A stretch of DNA of 64,000 nucleotides from Dehalococcoidia bacterium (lineage in GTDB: Bacteria; Chloroflexota; Dehalococcoidia; Lucifugimonadales; Lucifugimonadaceae): contig JASLLE010000007.1 of NCBI GenBank assembly GCA_030747175.1, positions 1 to 64,000 on the forward strand. The letters are read 5' to 3'. The notes beneath the pieces are model-generated. The model saw only the letters and a program-made list of their open reading frames with translations, was not told the DNA's origin and searched no databases. Positions 39,333 to 49,075 of this stretch are shown here, one piece after another (the stretch's first letter is position 1; each line of letters begins with the position of its first letter). The position numbers and the translations under genes are program-made.

Positions 39333-39370
39333 CGAAACGCCGACCGAGGATCAACGCGTTGTCACCTCAA

Positions 39371-39412
39371 CGCGACCCACTTCCGGCCTCCTCCCTCCCA
39401 GGGAGGAGGCTA
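39371..39412. repeat. Dispersed intergenic repeat module A (copy 2)
   Basis: cgcgacccacttccggcctcctccctcccagggaggaggcta; compare 6353..6394. Confidence 0.75.
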
Positions 39413-39415
39413 TCT

Positions 39416-39455
39416 ATCGCCCCCTCCTAATGTAGGGAAGGTTCGGGGGTGGTTA
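39416..39455. repeat. Dispersed intergenic repeat module B (copy 2)
   Basis: atcgccccctcctaatgtagggaaggttcgggggtggtta; compare 6257..6297. Confidence 0.75.
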
Positions 39456-39471
39456 GTCCCGACAAACAGTC

Positions 39472-41949
39472 CTAGAACGTCCGGTCAGGCTCCTCGCCGA
39501 TGATGCGTTCCGCCTCCAGGTGGTTTAGCTGCTCGTCGCTCACGTCCAGCAATCCCGCCAACACCTCTCGGGAGTGCTCGCCAAGCGTCGGCGCCGGAGA
39601 GTCGATCTTGAACGGCCCATCGCCCGTCCGGTACGGCGTGATCGGGTGGGGAATCAAGCCCGCGTACTCCCGTTCCATCCACTGCCAGTAACCGCGCTCC
39701 TCGAACGCGGGATGGGTCAGGAGGTCTGGCGATCCGAGAACGGGAGCCGCCGGGATTCCGAGGTTCTGTAACTGTTCAGATATCGCATCGCGTTCACGTG
39801 TCCCCGTCCATGCGGCGATCTTTTCGTCGATCAGGTCATGCTGCGCCCAGCGCGCGGCCAGCGTGGCAAACCGGGCACTCTTGAGATCCTCGTCGCCGGT
39901 CAGCTTCGTAAATCGTGACCACGCCTCGTCGCTGTCGATCGTCAGCGTGAGCCACATTTCGTCGCCCGCGCAGGGGTAGACGCCCCGGGGGGCGAGGCCC
40001 GGGTCACGGCTTCCGTAGCGAGCCGGAGTCTTGTCCAACAGCACCTGCGAGGCGACGCCGTGAAGCGCCAGCGATGTACTGGCCTCAACATGGGATATGT
40101 CCAGGTGCTGTCCTTTTCCAGTACGTTGGGCGTGCAGGATGGCGATCAGCACGCCGGCCAGCCCATGTAACCCCGCCACCGGATCTCCCAGAGCCACATG
40201 CGTCATGGAGGGCGGATCTTCCGGCCGACCCTGGAGGTGCGGCAATCCGGACGCCTGTTCCACGGTCGAGCCGTACGCCCGGAAAAAATGCCACGGCCCG
40301 CCTGCGCCAAAAGGCGGCATGGACAGCATCACCAGTTGAGGGTTTGCTTTTCGGAGCACCGGCTCGTCCAGCTCAAGCTTGGGCAGCACTCCGGCGGAGT
40401 AGTTCTGTATAACCACGTCGGAGATCGAAACCAGTTCCTTCAGGAGTTCCTTACCGCGGGGATCGACGAGATTCAGCGTCACGCCCCGCTTGTTGCGATT
40501 CATGATGTTAAAGTTCGGGGCCTTCTCGTACAGGCGTTGGGCGACCCGCTCCGGAGACACGTCCCAGTCCCGCCACCAATCGAAATATTGCCGCGACTCC
40601 ACCTTGATGACCTCGGCCCCCGCATCGCCGAGGTTTCGCGCGCAGAGTGGACCAGCCCAACCCATTGAGAGGTCTATCACCCTCAGACCTCGCAGCAGGT
40701 CTGGCCGCAGCGTCGGCTCTCGCACCGGGTTGGGTTTTGCCGATCGGGCCGACACTCCCTTGCTCATGGTGGGATGAGAACTGGCGGACCCTATCGGCCG
40801 ATGCTCGCCAAGCTTTGCGACGTGTCCGTCTTTGCGCGCAGGCGTGTTGTGCAATCTGAACGGCTGGCCGGGGACTTCCAATTTCCGGCCTCCCGGAAGC
40901 GTGACCTCCCTGAAGGCGTCCACGGCGCGCAATTGGGCGCTGCTGAACAGGTCCTCCATCGTTGGAACCAGGGCCAGCGGCACGCGCAGCCTCTGGCCTT
41001 CATAGAACCAGTACTCGGCTGATTTCTTTTTCAGCGCGGGAACGAGAACGTCATCGATCCGTTGTGCGCCCATGATGCGATTCGCGGCGACATCAAACTC
41101 CGGAATTGCCGAGAGTTCTTCCACGTCAACCAGCGTGCAAAAGGCGTGCCACTGCGCCGGTGTCAATGCCGTTACGCCGAGCCAGCCCTCACTTGTCTCG
41201 TATATAGACGCCGGGTATGTCGGATAGAAGCGGTTGATCCCCAGGCGGTTCGGCCGGTCAGGAAGCGTGCCGGGCGGGTTCATCGCTATGCCGGCGCCCG
41301 TCGATTCTTTGAACGCCATCGCCGTTTCGAAGAGCGACAGGTCGATATGGGCGGCTTCGGTTCGACCTCCGAGCACGCTGGAAATGAGGTGGACCGCCGT
41401 AGCGGAGAACCCGTTCACCCCTCCCAGGATCTGGACCGGGTATCCGCTCATGAGGAGCGGCGGGCCTTCCGTCGGGCCGAAGTTGATTACCTGGCTGATC
41501 ATCGATAAGACGCTCTGGTCGTTGCCGGGCTTTCCCGCCATCGGGCCGGTCTGGCCCCACCACGTGAGCGAGGTCAGGATCACGTTGGGAGCGACAGCCT
41601 TGAGCGCCTCGAACCCGATTCCAAGCTCGTCCAACGTTCCCGGTTTCTCCGATTCGAGCACCACGTCAGCAGTCTTGACCCACTCAAGTAGCTCGGCGTG
41701 CCGGACCGGATCGCTGATATCGAGCGCCAGCGACTCCTTGTTCGGGCTGAGAAGAGCGTGGAGCCCGCTGTTGTCGGGAGCTTCCAGTGCCGGATCGAAC
41801 GGTGCCAGCGCCCGGGTCGAATGTCCGTCAGTCGGGTTTTCGACGTTGATGACACGAGCGCCAAAGTCCGAAAAGACCCTCGCACACGATGCGGTCGCTA
41901 TGGAGCCCGAGAGGTCGAGGACGGTGTATTCAGACAGTGGAAAAGTCAT
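39472..41949 (-). CDS. Tandem-domain CaiB/BaiF (family III) CoA-transferase
   Basis: Start MTFPLSEYTVLDLSGSIATASCARVFSDFGARVINVE; second domain LRVIDLSMGWAGPLCARNLGDAGAEVIKVES ... GDPVAGLHGLAGVLIAILHAQRTGKGQHLDIS. Confidence 0.93.
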   Translation of the reverse strand: MTFPLSEYTVLDLSGSIATASCARVFSDFGARVINVENPTDGHSTRALAPFDPALEAPDNSGLHALLSPNKESLALDISDPVRHAELLEWVKTADVVLESEKPGTLDELGIGFEALKAVAPNVILTSLTWWGQTGPMAGKPGNDQSVLSMISQVINFGPTEGPPLLMSGYPVQILGGVNGFSATAVHLISSVLGGRTEAAHIDLSLFETAMAFKESTGAGIAMNPPGTLPDRPNRLGINRFYPTYPASIYETSEGWLGVTALTPAQWHAFCTLVDVEELSAIPEFDVAANRIMGAQRIDDVLVPALKKKSAEYWFYEGQRLRVPLALVPTMEDLFSSAQLRAVDAFREVTLPGGRKLEVPGQPFRLHNTPARKDGHVAKLGEHRPIGSASSHPTMSKGVSARSAKPNPVREPTLRPDLLRGLRVIDLSMGWAGPLCARNLGDAGAEVIKVESRQYFDWWRDWDVSPERVAQRLYEKAPNFNIMNRNKRGVTLNLVDPRGKELLKELVSISDVVIQNYSAGVLPKLELDEPVLRKANPQLVMLSMPPFGAGGPWHFFRAYGSTVEQASGLPHLQGRPEDPPSMTHVALGDPVAGLHGLAGVLIAILHAQRTGKGQHLDISHVEASTSLALHGVASQVLLDKTPARYGSRDPGLAPRGVYPCAGDEMWLTLTIDSDEAWSRFTKLTGDEDLKSARFATLAARWAQHDLIDEKIAAWTGTRERDAISEQLQNLGIPAAPVLGSPDLLTHPAFEERGYWQWMEREYAGLIPHPITPYRTGDGPFKIDSPAPTLGEHSREVLAGLLDVSDEQLNHLEAERIIGEEPDRTF

Positions 41950-42399
41950 ATTGTTCGTCGGAAAGCGTTGCCGTCTACGTAGTGAGCGGTGGATCGAGCG
42001 CAGCCTATACGAACTCTGACCCTTTCTGGCAGCCAATCTGGCGCGTCACATCCGCCGATTGCGCAATCCCTTCTCCCGTCGCGCCCGTCAAACGACCGGA
42101 GAACTGGCGGCTCAATGCCACGGTCACAGGATCGTCTCCCGACAGAGCAGATGCCATACGCCATCTGGTTCGTAGCGCCTCTTGTCACCCTGCTGTGTCA
42201 GACCGATTTTGGCGTTTCCGCCGGTGTCACGGCATTCGGTCTCGCGCGACGGACATACAGACCTCACATTAGTGATCCGGAACGTCATGCGCCGTTCACG
42301 ATTCCCGGCCTAGCTTCATGGTGGCGTTCCGCGCTCTGCGGGTGCGCTGTGACCACCTGGTCGAGCAATGCGTGCCCAACGCTAACTGGAGAAATCGAA

Positions 42400-44337
42400 T
42401 TGCTGCGTCTCGGGCTCCAGAAACGGATCATGCTGTACGTGGCGATCGGGCTCGTCGGGATGTTCGCCGCCGTGTACTGGCTTGGTACGCGAACGATCGA
42501 GACGGCGACCGAAGCGGCGTTTGAAGAGCGACTCGCCATCGCAGAGACGGTAGCCGGCGCTCTAAGCAACGAGTTCGATCACGCCATCCAAGACGCTGTT
42601 GAAGAGACGGAATCACTGAACGGCGACGTATCTCTGGCGGATGCCACCGAAGCAGTGCAAGCCGCTTATGAACACCTGTCCGAGACCGATAATTTTTCGT
42701 TCTTTGATATCGCTGGCGTGTACATCTCGAGCTATTCAGGCGTGACGGCATTTGCCGGTCCAGAACAGGCAACGAGCCGTGCCGAACGCCTTCTACCGGA
42801 GGTCATCACGGTTGCGGCGGGCGGCAATTCCGGACTGCGGATTTTCTGGGATGACGCCAGTGACCGGGGCGGTCTGGCCACACTATCGATGCCCCTCGTT
42901 TCCCTTGACGGGGCGCGCTGGGGCCGGGTCGAGGTAGATACCGTGGCGGTGTCTTCGAGCGGTCCATTCGTTCCGTATGGACACCTGACGCTTTCTTCCG
43001 GTCCCGATGATCCCCGCCCGGACCTCCCGAGCGTTGCCGAATACCGGCTTGAGGTGATCTCCCCAACCGGCAGGACGCTTCTCACCGCGGGCTCCGACGC
43101 ACCGCTCGGCGAGAAGAGCCTGCACTTCGAGGCGTTGTCCGAGATGCTCTCCCGTAACACGGGTGGAGTGATGGTTCATCGAAATCCGGGCGGAGGGCTG
43201 CGAGACCATGTGATGGCCGCCGTGCCAGTACCTCGTTCCGATCTACTGCTGGTCCTTCTTCAGGACAAAGACGTTGCGCTGGCGCTGGCCACCGATTTCC
43301 GGACGAAGCTGACGCTCTATGCAGGGATTGGGATGATGGCGGCGCTGCTGGTCGCATGGTTCACGACCCGTCACGTTGTGCGCTCCGCAGAAGAGTTAAC
43401 GGTGGCCGCAAAGCGCATGGCGGCCGGGGACCTCGAATCGCCGATACGCACCCACGCCCAGGACGAGATCGGGGAGTTATCAGAGAGTATCGAGTCGATG
43501 CGGCAACAGCTCTCCAGCGCCAGCGCTGAAAGGGAGACCGCCCGGCGGGAGCTTGAGGTGCGTGTAGTGGAACGAACGCGCCAGCTCCGCGAGGCTTTGC
43601 GACAGGCAATCTCGGGCCAGGAGGGGGAGAGGCAACGACTGGCGCGCGATCTGCACGACGAAGTGGCGCAGGAGCTGATCATCCTGGCGCGCGGGATCGA
43701 CGGCGTCCGTCTCCGGGCATCGGATCAAAACGAGGAAGATCTGGCCGAACTGGAGCATATGGAGGAGCTGGCTCGATCGACACTGGACACCGTCCGTCGA
43801 TTTTCCCGGAACCTTCGTCCATCCGTGCTGGATGACCTGGGACTGGTCCCGGCGCTCCGCTGGATCGGCGCCGATACCAGCGATCGGACAGGGGTGGATG
43901 TAAAGGTCACGGAAGACGAAGATGTGCCGGACCTGGACCCTGACACGGCACTCGCATTATTCCGGATCGCACAGGAATCCGTGCACAATATCGAACGGCA
44001 CGCCGAGGCGACGAGCATAAGTATTATCGTCGGCGGCGGAGACGGCCGGGCCACGCTTGCGGTAACGGACAACGGCCGGGGATTTGACGTTTCCGGACGG
44101 CGTGACGAACTTGAACGCGGCGGTCATCTCGGAATCCTGGGGATGACGGAACGCGCTGAACTCGTCGGCGGCAGGCTGGTCATCACCAGCCATGCGGGAC
44201 AGGGGACGACCGTGAAGGCGACGGTGCCACCTGCGCCGGTCTCCGGTGGTGATCCCGTTGCGGTGGATCTGTCTTCAGTCGTCCGAGATATCGACAACCC
44301 CGCGTCGGACGGCGGCCACGACGGCCTCGGTGCGTGA
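42400..44337 (+). CDS. NarX-like sensor histidine kinase (HAMP, HisKA_3, HATPase)
   Basis: TTG start after GGAG; TM-sensor-TM; RLARDLHDEVAQELIILARGIDGVR; FRIAQESVHNIERHAEAT; GHLGILGMTERAELVGG. Confidence 0.92.
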   Translation: MLRLGLQKRIMLYVAIGLVGMFAAVYWLGTRTIETATEAAFEERLAIAETVAGALSNEFDHAIQDAVEETESLNGDVSLADATEAVQAAYEHLSETDNFSFFDIAGVYISSYSGVTAFAGPEQATSRAERLLPEVITVAAGGNSGLRIFWDDASDRGGLATLSMPLVSLDGARWGRVEVDTVAVSSSGPFVPYGHLTLSSGPDDPRPDLPSVAEYRLEVISPTGRTLLTAGSDAPLGEKSLHFEALSEMLSRNTGGVMVHRNPGGGLRDHVMAAVPVPRSDLLLVLLQDKDVALALATDFRTKLTLYAGIGMMAALLVAWFTTRHVVRSAEELTVAAKRMAAGDLESPIRTHAQDEIGELSESIESMRQQLSSASAERETARRELEVRVVERTRQLREALRQAISGQEGERQRLARDLHDEVAQELIILARGIDGVRLRASDQNEEDLAELEHMEELARSTLDTVRRFSRNLRPSVLDDLGLVPALRWIGADTSDRTGVDVKVTEDEDVPDLDPDTALALFRIAQESVHNIERHAEATSISIIVGGGDGRATLAVTDNGRGFDVSGRRDELERGGHLGILGMTERAELVGGRLVITSHAGQGTTVKATVPPAPVSGGDPVAVDLSSVVRDIDNPASDGGHDGLGA

Positions 44338-44952
44338 ACTCACCCTCAACTTTGCGAATATATTCCGCATGTGCGTCTGAACCGTCCGAGGACTCAGACC
44401 CAGTTTGTCCCCGATCAGCGCGTTCGTGAATCCATGTGCCGCCTGGGTTAATACCTCGGTCTCTCGTTCGCTGAGGTATTCGACATCGAGTGACTCACCC
44501 GGAGCAGAGGCTGGCTGGCCTGAAATGCGCGCCATGAGTTTCCTCATCACCGTGGGGTGCAATACAGGCTCTCCAGCGTGGACGGCGCGCACCGCTCGCA
44601 CGACCTCCTCCGCCGGTACGTCCTTCAAGAGGTAACCGGCGGCGCCGGCGTCAACGAACGCGAACACGTACTCATCGTCTTCGTACGCGGTGAGCACGAG
44701 CACATTGATGTCCGGCCAGCGTTTCTTGATCTCCCGGGTTGCCTCGATGCCGTTCATCTCGGGCATCCCGATATCCATGATCGCCACGTCAGGGTGCTCC
44801 CGGCCAGCGATCTCTATCGCTTCTACTCCGGTCGCGGCTTCTCCAACAACTTCGAAATCGATTTCGCGCTCCAGGAGATTACGCGTGCCCTCTCGGACTA
44901 CTGCGTGATCCTCAGCCAGCACGATTCGGATTGTCGACATTTCCTGCGTCAC
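44275..44952 (-). CDS. NarL/FixJ-family response regulator
   Basis: IRIVLAEDHAVVREGTRNLLE receiver; LSERETEVLTQAAHGFTNALIGDKLGLSPRTVQTHMRNIFAKL LuxR-type HTH. Confidence 0.95.
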   Translation of the reverse strand: MTQEMSTIRIVLAEDHAVVREGTRNLLEREIDFEVVGEAATGVEAIEIAGREHPDVAIMDIGMPEMNGIEATREIKKRWPDINVLVLTAYEDDEYVFAFVDAGAAGYLLKDVPAEEVVRAVRAVHAGEPVLHPTVMRKLMARISGQPASAPGESLDVEYLSERETEVLTQAAHGFTNALIGDKLGLSPRTVQTHMRNIFAKLRVSSRTEAVVAAVRRGVVDISDD

Positions 44953-45183
44953 CTCGCCGGGATTGTAGCCGCCAGTTCCACATAAGGCGCATTACTTTCC
45001 GATTGCAAGCGCCATTCCAGCGATCGCACTACGCATTTCGCGGTACGCCGTTCTGCCCCCTCACACTGCGCAGGCGCGCCGGTTGGCGGAAGACGGCCCT
45101 CCGGGAGGGTCATAGCTTGTTTATAACGCATGTTTTTTGGAGATCGTGCGCGCCATCAATGAGGAGCATCTCAAGGTCTCAAG

Positions 45184-46158
45184 ATGGATAGGGAAGAGAA
45201 CCTGAAAAAGTGGCATGTAAGCCGCCGGCGGTTCCTTCAAATGGCCGGCGCCCTCGGTGCGACCGCTATGGCCGGCGTCGCCCTGCCATCCGCGCTACGC
45301 GACGGGTCCGGCGTGTCTGTAGCCGGCGAAGACCAGCTGGGCCCCGGGGAAGCCGCGGCACAACGTCGATTGCGCAAGTGGATGATGATCATCGACTTGC
45401 GAGCGTGCGACGGTTGCCAGTCTCAGGATTCCCCTCCGAAGTGCTCCGAGGCCTGCATAGCAGGCCACTTTGTGCCGGAGCCGATGCAGTGGATCGAAGT
45501 GTACGAGCACGAATTGAGCTCCGAGGCCGAGCTCCGTCCTGACGAACAGCCTGACCTGCCCATCAACGGCACTCGTTTTATGCCCACCCCCTGCATGCAG
45601 TGCCAGAACCCTCCATGCGTAAACGTCTGTCCCGTGGGAGCGACGTGGTCTACGCCTGAGGGACCGGTGTTGATCGATCAGGACCGGTGCATCGGCTGCC
45701 GCATGTGCATGGCCGCCTGTCCCTACGAACGCCGCTTCTTCACATGGGGCGAGCCGCCGATTCCACCCGAGTCCCTCTTCGTGGAGCGCAGCCCGGAGCA
45801 CCAGGTGCCTCTCAAAAAGGGCGTCGTCGCCAAATGCGACTTCTGCCCGGAAATGGCGCGTTCCGGACGACTCCCCTTCTGCGCCCAGGCCTGTCCCCAG
45901 AACGCCATTTACTACGGCGATCTTGAGGAAGACATAGCCACCAACGGGGACCAGGTCGTCAAGGTGAGTGATTTCCTGGCGGAAAACTCCGCCTTCCGTC
46001 ACAAGGACGAGCTGGGAACTCGGCCACGGGTCTACTACGTCCCCGGCCACGGCGAGCTTGCAGGTCGTAAGCCGACCGATCACGGTCTCCAGGAAGTCAG
46101 CTGGGATTACCAGAGCATCAGGAAAGGATCCAAATCGTGGAAGCGCTCGGGCACGTAA
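45184..46158 (+). CDS. Tat-exported 4x[4Fe-4S] ferredoxin-like electron-transfer subunit (PsrB/TtrB/HybA-like)
   Basis: SRRRFLQMAGALGATAMAG Tat signal; CDGCQSQ, CMQCQNPPCVNVCPVGA, CIGCRMCMAACPYERR, CDFCPEM...CAQACP. Confidence 0.92.
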   Translation: MDREENLKKWHVSRRRFLQMAGALGATAMAGVALPSALRDGSGVSVAGEDQLGPGEAAAQRRLRKWMMIIDLRACDGCQSQDSPPKCSEACIAGHFVPEPMQWIEVYEHELSSEAELRPDEQPDLPINGTRFMPTPCMQCQNPPCVNVCPVGATWSTPEGPVLIDQDRCIGCRMCMAACPYERRFFTWGEPPIPPESLFVERSPEHQVPLKKGVVAKCDFCPEMARSGRLPFCAQACPQNAIYYGDLEEDIATNGDQVVKVSDFLAENSAFRHKDELGTRPRVYYVPGHGELAGRKPTDHGLQEVSWDYQSIRKGSKSWKRSGT

Positions 46159-47534
46159 GCGCCAGCGAAGCGCGACTCCAAGAGCGGGTAGAAGCCCCTC
46201 TGCTGGGCACCAGCCGTGCGTTCTGGATCTGGGTTGCGGTTCTCCTGGTGGCGATCGCCTGGGGAGGTGTCGCCTACTTCTTGCAGGCGCGTGACGGCCT
46301 GTACGTGACCGGGATGCGCGACCGGATCATGTGGGGCCTCTACATCGCGCTGTTCGTCTTCTTCATCGGGGCGAGCATGGCCGGGACCTTCGTATCGGCG
46401 CTTCTCAGGCTGACCCGGGCCACCTGGCGCGCACCGATAATCCGCGGCGCGGAAATCATGACCGTGGCGGCGTTGATAACGGCCTCACTGTTCGTGCTTT
46501 TCGACATCGGCCGCCCGGACAGGCTGCACCACTTCCTGCTTTATGGCCGCTGGGAATCACCACTGATCTGGGACGTCTACGGCCTCGCCACCTACATGGC
46601 GGGCAGCATGCTCTACCTGTACCTGGCGATGATCCCGGACCTGGCGTTCGTGAGCGATCGGCTCGGGGACGGTTTCGGGACCATCAAACGCGGCTACTAC
46701 CGCCTGCTCTCCATCGCGTGGGCCGATAGCGACGAGCAGCGGGCGACTCTGCATCGCGCCATCGTGGTGATGACGATCGCGATGGTTCCGGTGGCCGTCA
46801 TGATGCACACGGTCACGTCATGGATATTTGGCATGACGCTGCGCGAGCCGTGGAACAGCGCCATGTTCGGCATCTTCTTTGTGGCCGGAGCCATCTATTC
46901 CGGCATCGGGCTGATCGTGATCCTCATGGCGGTGATGCGGCGCGCGTACCGCCTTGAAGAGTTCATCACGGACCGTCACTTCCTCTACCTCGGCTACATG
47001 CTCGCCGCTTTCGCCGTGATCATGGTGTTCTTCAACGTCAGCGAATTCGTGACCCTCGGTTACAAGCTCTCGGCGGACGCCACGTTCAACCTGAACCAGA
47101 TGGTCAGCGGCGACCTTGCCCCGGTGTTCTGGACATACGTGTGGGCGGGACTGGCGCTGCCCATCCTCGTCATCCTCATCCCGTACACCCGTAACCTGAA
47201 GGGCATCCTCGTTGCCGCGATCGCGGCCAACGTAGGAATGTTCCTGGAGCGCTACTTCATCGTCGTTGGCGGGCTTCGTGTTCCTCTCAACCCGTATGAA
47301 CCGGCGACTTACACGCCCTCGTGGGTTGAATGGTCCCTGATGGCCGGCGGCGTCGCCATCTTCCTGTTGCTGGTGACGGTGCTCTTGAAACTCCTGCCGG
47401 TCGTCGCGCTCTGGGAGATGCACGAAGAGGCGTTCGCGAGCGGGCCCGCCACGAGCCCCGGGGGATATGCCGATCCCTCCGAAACGTTCGCGGGCGTTGC
47501 CGATCCTGGGATCGTCGCGGGGGCGAGGTCATGA
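46137..47534 (+). CDS. NrfD/PsrC-family polytopic membrane quinone-interacting subunit
   Basis: 465 aa, about 9-10 TM; follows FeS subunit with 22-nt overlap. Confidence 0.9.
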   Translation: MEALGHVSASEARLQERVEAPLLGTSRAFWIWVAVLLVAIAWGGVAYFLQARDGLYVTGMRDRIMWGLYIALFVFFIGASMAGTFVSALLRLTRATWRAPIIRGAEIMTVAALITASLFVLFDIGRPDRLHHFLLYGRWESPLIWDVYGLATYMAGSMLYLYLAMIPDLAFVSDRLGDGFGTIKRGYYRLLSIAWADSDEQRATLHRAIVVMTIAMVPVAVMMHTVTSWIFGMTLREPWNSAMFGIFFVAGAIYSGIGLIVILMAVMRRAYRLEEFITDRHFLYLGYMLAAFAVIMVFFNVSEFVTLGYKLSADATFNLNQMVSGDLAPVFWTYVWAGLALPILVILIPYTRNLKGILVAAIAANVGMFLERYFIVVGGLRVPLNPYEPATYTPSWVEWSLMAGGVAIFLLLVTVLLKLLPVVALWEMHEEAFASGPATSPGGYADPSETFAGVADPGIVAGARS

Positions 47535-48145
47535 CTCGTCCGGGATCCGGGTTCCTCATCGGTATGGTGGTCGCGTCAGGCCTGCTCTGGTCGGGGTTGA
47601 TGACCGCCGCCGCAGATCAGCCAGAGCCGCAGGTGGTTCTCGGTTTTCAGCCGGAGGTTGAAGCCGGGGGAACGATCGCCATATCCGCGTACCTTGTGGA
47701 TCCGGCGGGCAACCCCGTCGTCGGCGAAGAAATCGCCTTCGCAATCGCATCATCTTTCCTGAACGTCGATGGACAGATGGAGATCGGCAGCGCGACCACT
47801 GATCTGGATGGACTCGCCCTGCTGCCGTATGCGCCGCGGATCGAAGGCGATCGCGTAATACGGGCGCAATTCACCGGCAACGATGTGTTCGCGTCCGCCG
47901 AGGCAAGCGAAACGCTGCTCGTAACGCCGGGTCTCCGGCTGCATGAAGAGTTCAGCCCTCTGAGGACCCCCGGCGCCAACATCTGGATGGCCGCGGGCGT
48001 GCTGATCGTCGTGTGGGGTGTCTTCCTGTTCATCTGCGCACTGATCTGGCGGATCGCTTTTCTTGGCGTTAATGGGGGAGTCGGTGAGGGAGTCAGCAGT
48101 GGCACGCCTCACGTCGTGACCGGGGCCGAGGCGTCCGATGACTGA
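47531..48145 (+). CDS. Signal peptide / Ig-like domain / C-terminal TM protein of unknown function
   Basis: Start [20 protein letters not shown]; Ig-like body ([26 protein letters not shown]...[16 protein letters not shown]), C-terminal TM. Confidence 0.75.
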   Translation: MTRPGSGFLIGMVVASGLLWSGLMTAAADQPEPQVVLGFQPEVEAGGTIAISAYLVDPAGNPVVGEEIAFAIASSFLNVDGQMEIGSATTDLDGLALLPYAPRIEGDRVIRAQFTGNDVFASAEASETLLVTPGLRLHEEFSPLRTPGANIWMAAGVLIVVWGVFLFICALIWRIAFLGVNGGVGEGVSSGTPHVVTGAEASDD

Positions 48146-49073
48146 GAAACGCAAATTCGGACGGTCTGCATTCGTAACGCCTGTCGCCCTCTCCGGCGGG
48201 ATCGCCGCGGTGGCACTGGTACTCATCTTCCAGATCACACTTCGGCCGTGGGCGGGCGCAGACAGTGGTACCGACACGCACCTGAACATGAGCGACCCGA
48301 TGTCCGACTACACCAGGAGTGAGCTGGCGGTCGTCGGCGCTCCGGAGATCGCCCCGATCGGCTGGGTACGGTCCGGGGACGGACAAGAGTCCGATGATAC
48401 GGGCCTGACCGGCTACGTCGCGTACGGCTGTGCAAGCTGTCACGGCCTGGCAGGCGAAGGCACAGCATCCGGGCCGCCGGTTGTCGGCAGTAGCCTTCGC
48501 CGGACCGGCACCCTGTCCCGTAAAGGCCCGGGGGGAATGCCCGTATATGACGACGTGCATCTCGTTGACGCAGACCTGGACGCCATCGCCGCGTACATAA
48601 CGGGCCTCCCGGAGATCCCGGAGGTGGCTGATCCAGTACCCCAACCCGCAGCGACTCCGTTCCCGACCGCGACGCCCCTGCCGACGGCCACGCCGGTCCC
48701 AACTCCAACTCCTCAGCCAACACCCACTCCCCTGCCGCCGGACGCGCCCACACCCACGCCCGGACCCACGTCTACGCCCGCGCCCGCGCCCACACCAGAG
48801 CCCACTCCCGATCCGGGCCTTGTCGCCGCAGCACGTCAGCTTTACATCGACGTCGGCTGCGACCTCTGCCACGGGGTTGGAGCCGAAGGTGGGGACGACG
48901 GACCGGCTATCGAGGACGCGACGGCGAAGGAGATAGAGGACAGCGTCCGAGACCCGCAGCGCGATCCCGACTCCATCTACCCGAAAGGCATGACGGAATA
49001 CCTGCTGACCGACCTGTCCGAGGCCGAACTGATCGACATCATTTTCTACCTGAGGAACCTCCCCGGAGAGTAA
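48138..49073 (+). CDS. Diheme cytochrome c with Pro/Thr-rich linker
   Basis: [11 protein letters not shown] and [11 protein letters not shown]; linker [54 protein letters not shown]. Confidence 0.92.
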   Translation: MTEKRKFGRSAFVTPVALSGGIAAVALVLIFQITLRPWAGADSGTDTHLNMSDPMSDYTRSELAVVGAPEIAPIGWVRSGDGQESDDTGLTGYVAYGCASCHGLAGEGTASGPPVVGSSLRRTGTLSRKGPGGMPVYDDVHLVDADLDAIAAYITGLPEIPEVADPVPQPAATPFPTATPLPTATPVPTPTPQPTPTPLPPDAPTPTPGPTSTPAPAPTPEPTPDPGLVAAARQLYIDVGCDLCHGVGAEGGDDGPAIEDATAKEIEDSVRDPQRDPDSIYPKGMTEYLLTDLSEAELIDIIFYLRNLPGE

Positions 49074-49075
49074 GC

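Noticed and set aside
41989-42399. N-terminal extension of the histidine kinase ORF
   Set aside because: Extension has no sensible domain and a TTG with GGAG ribosome-binding site at 42400 precedes the first TM
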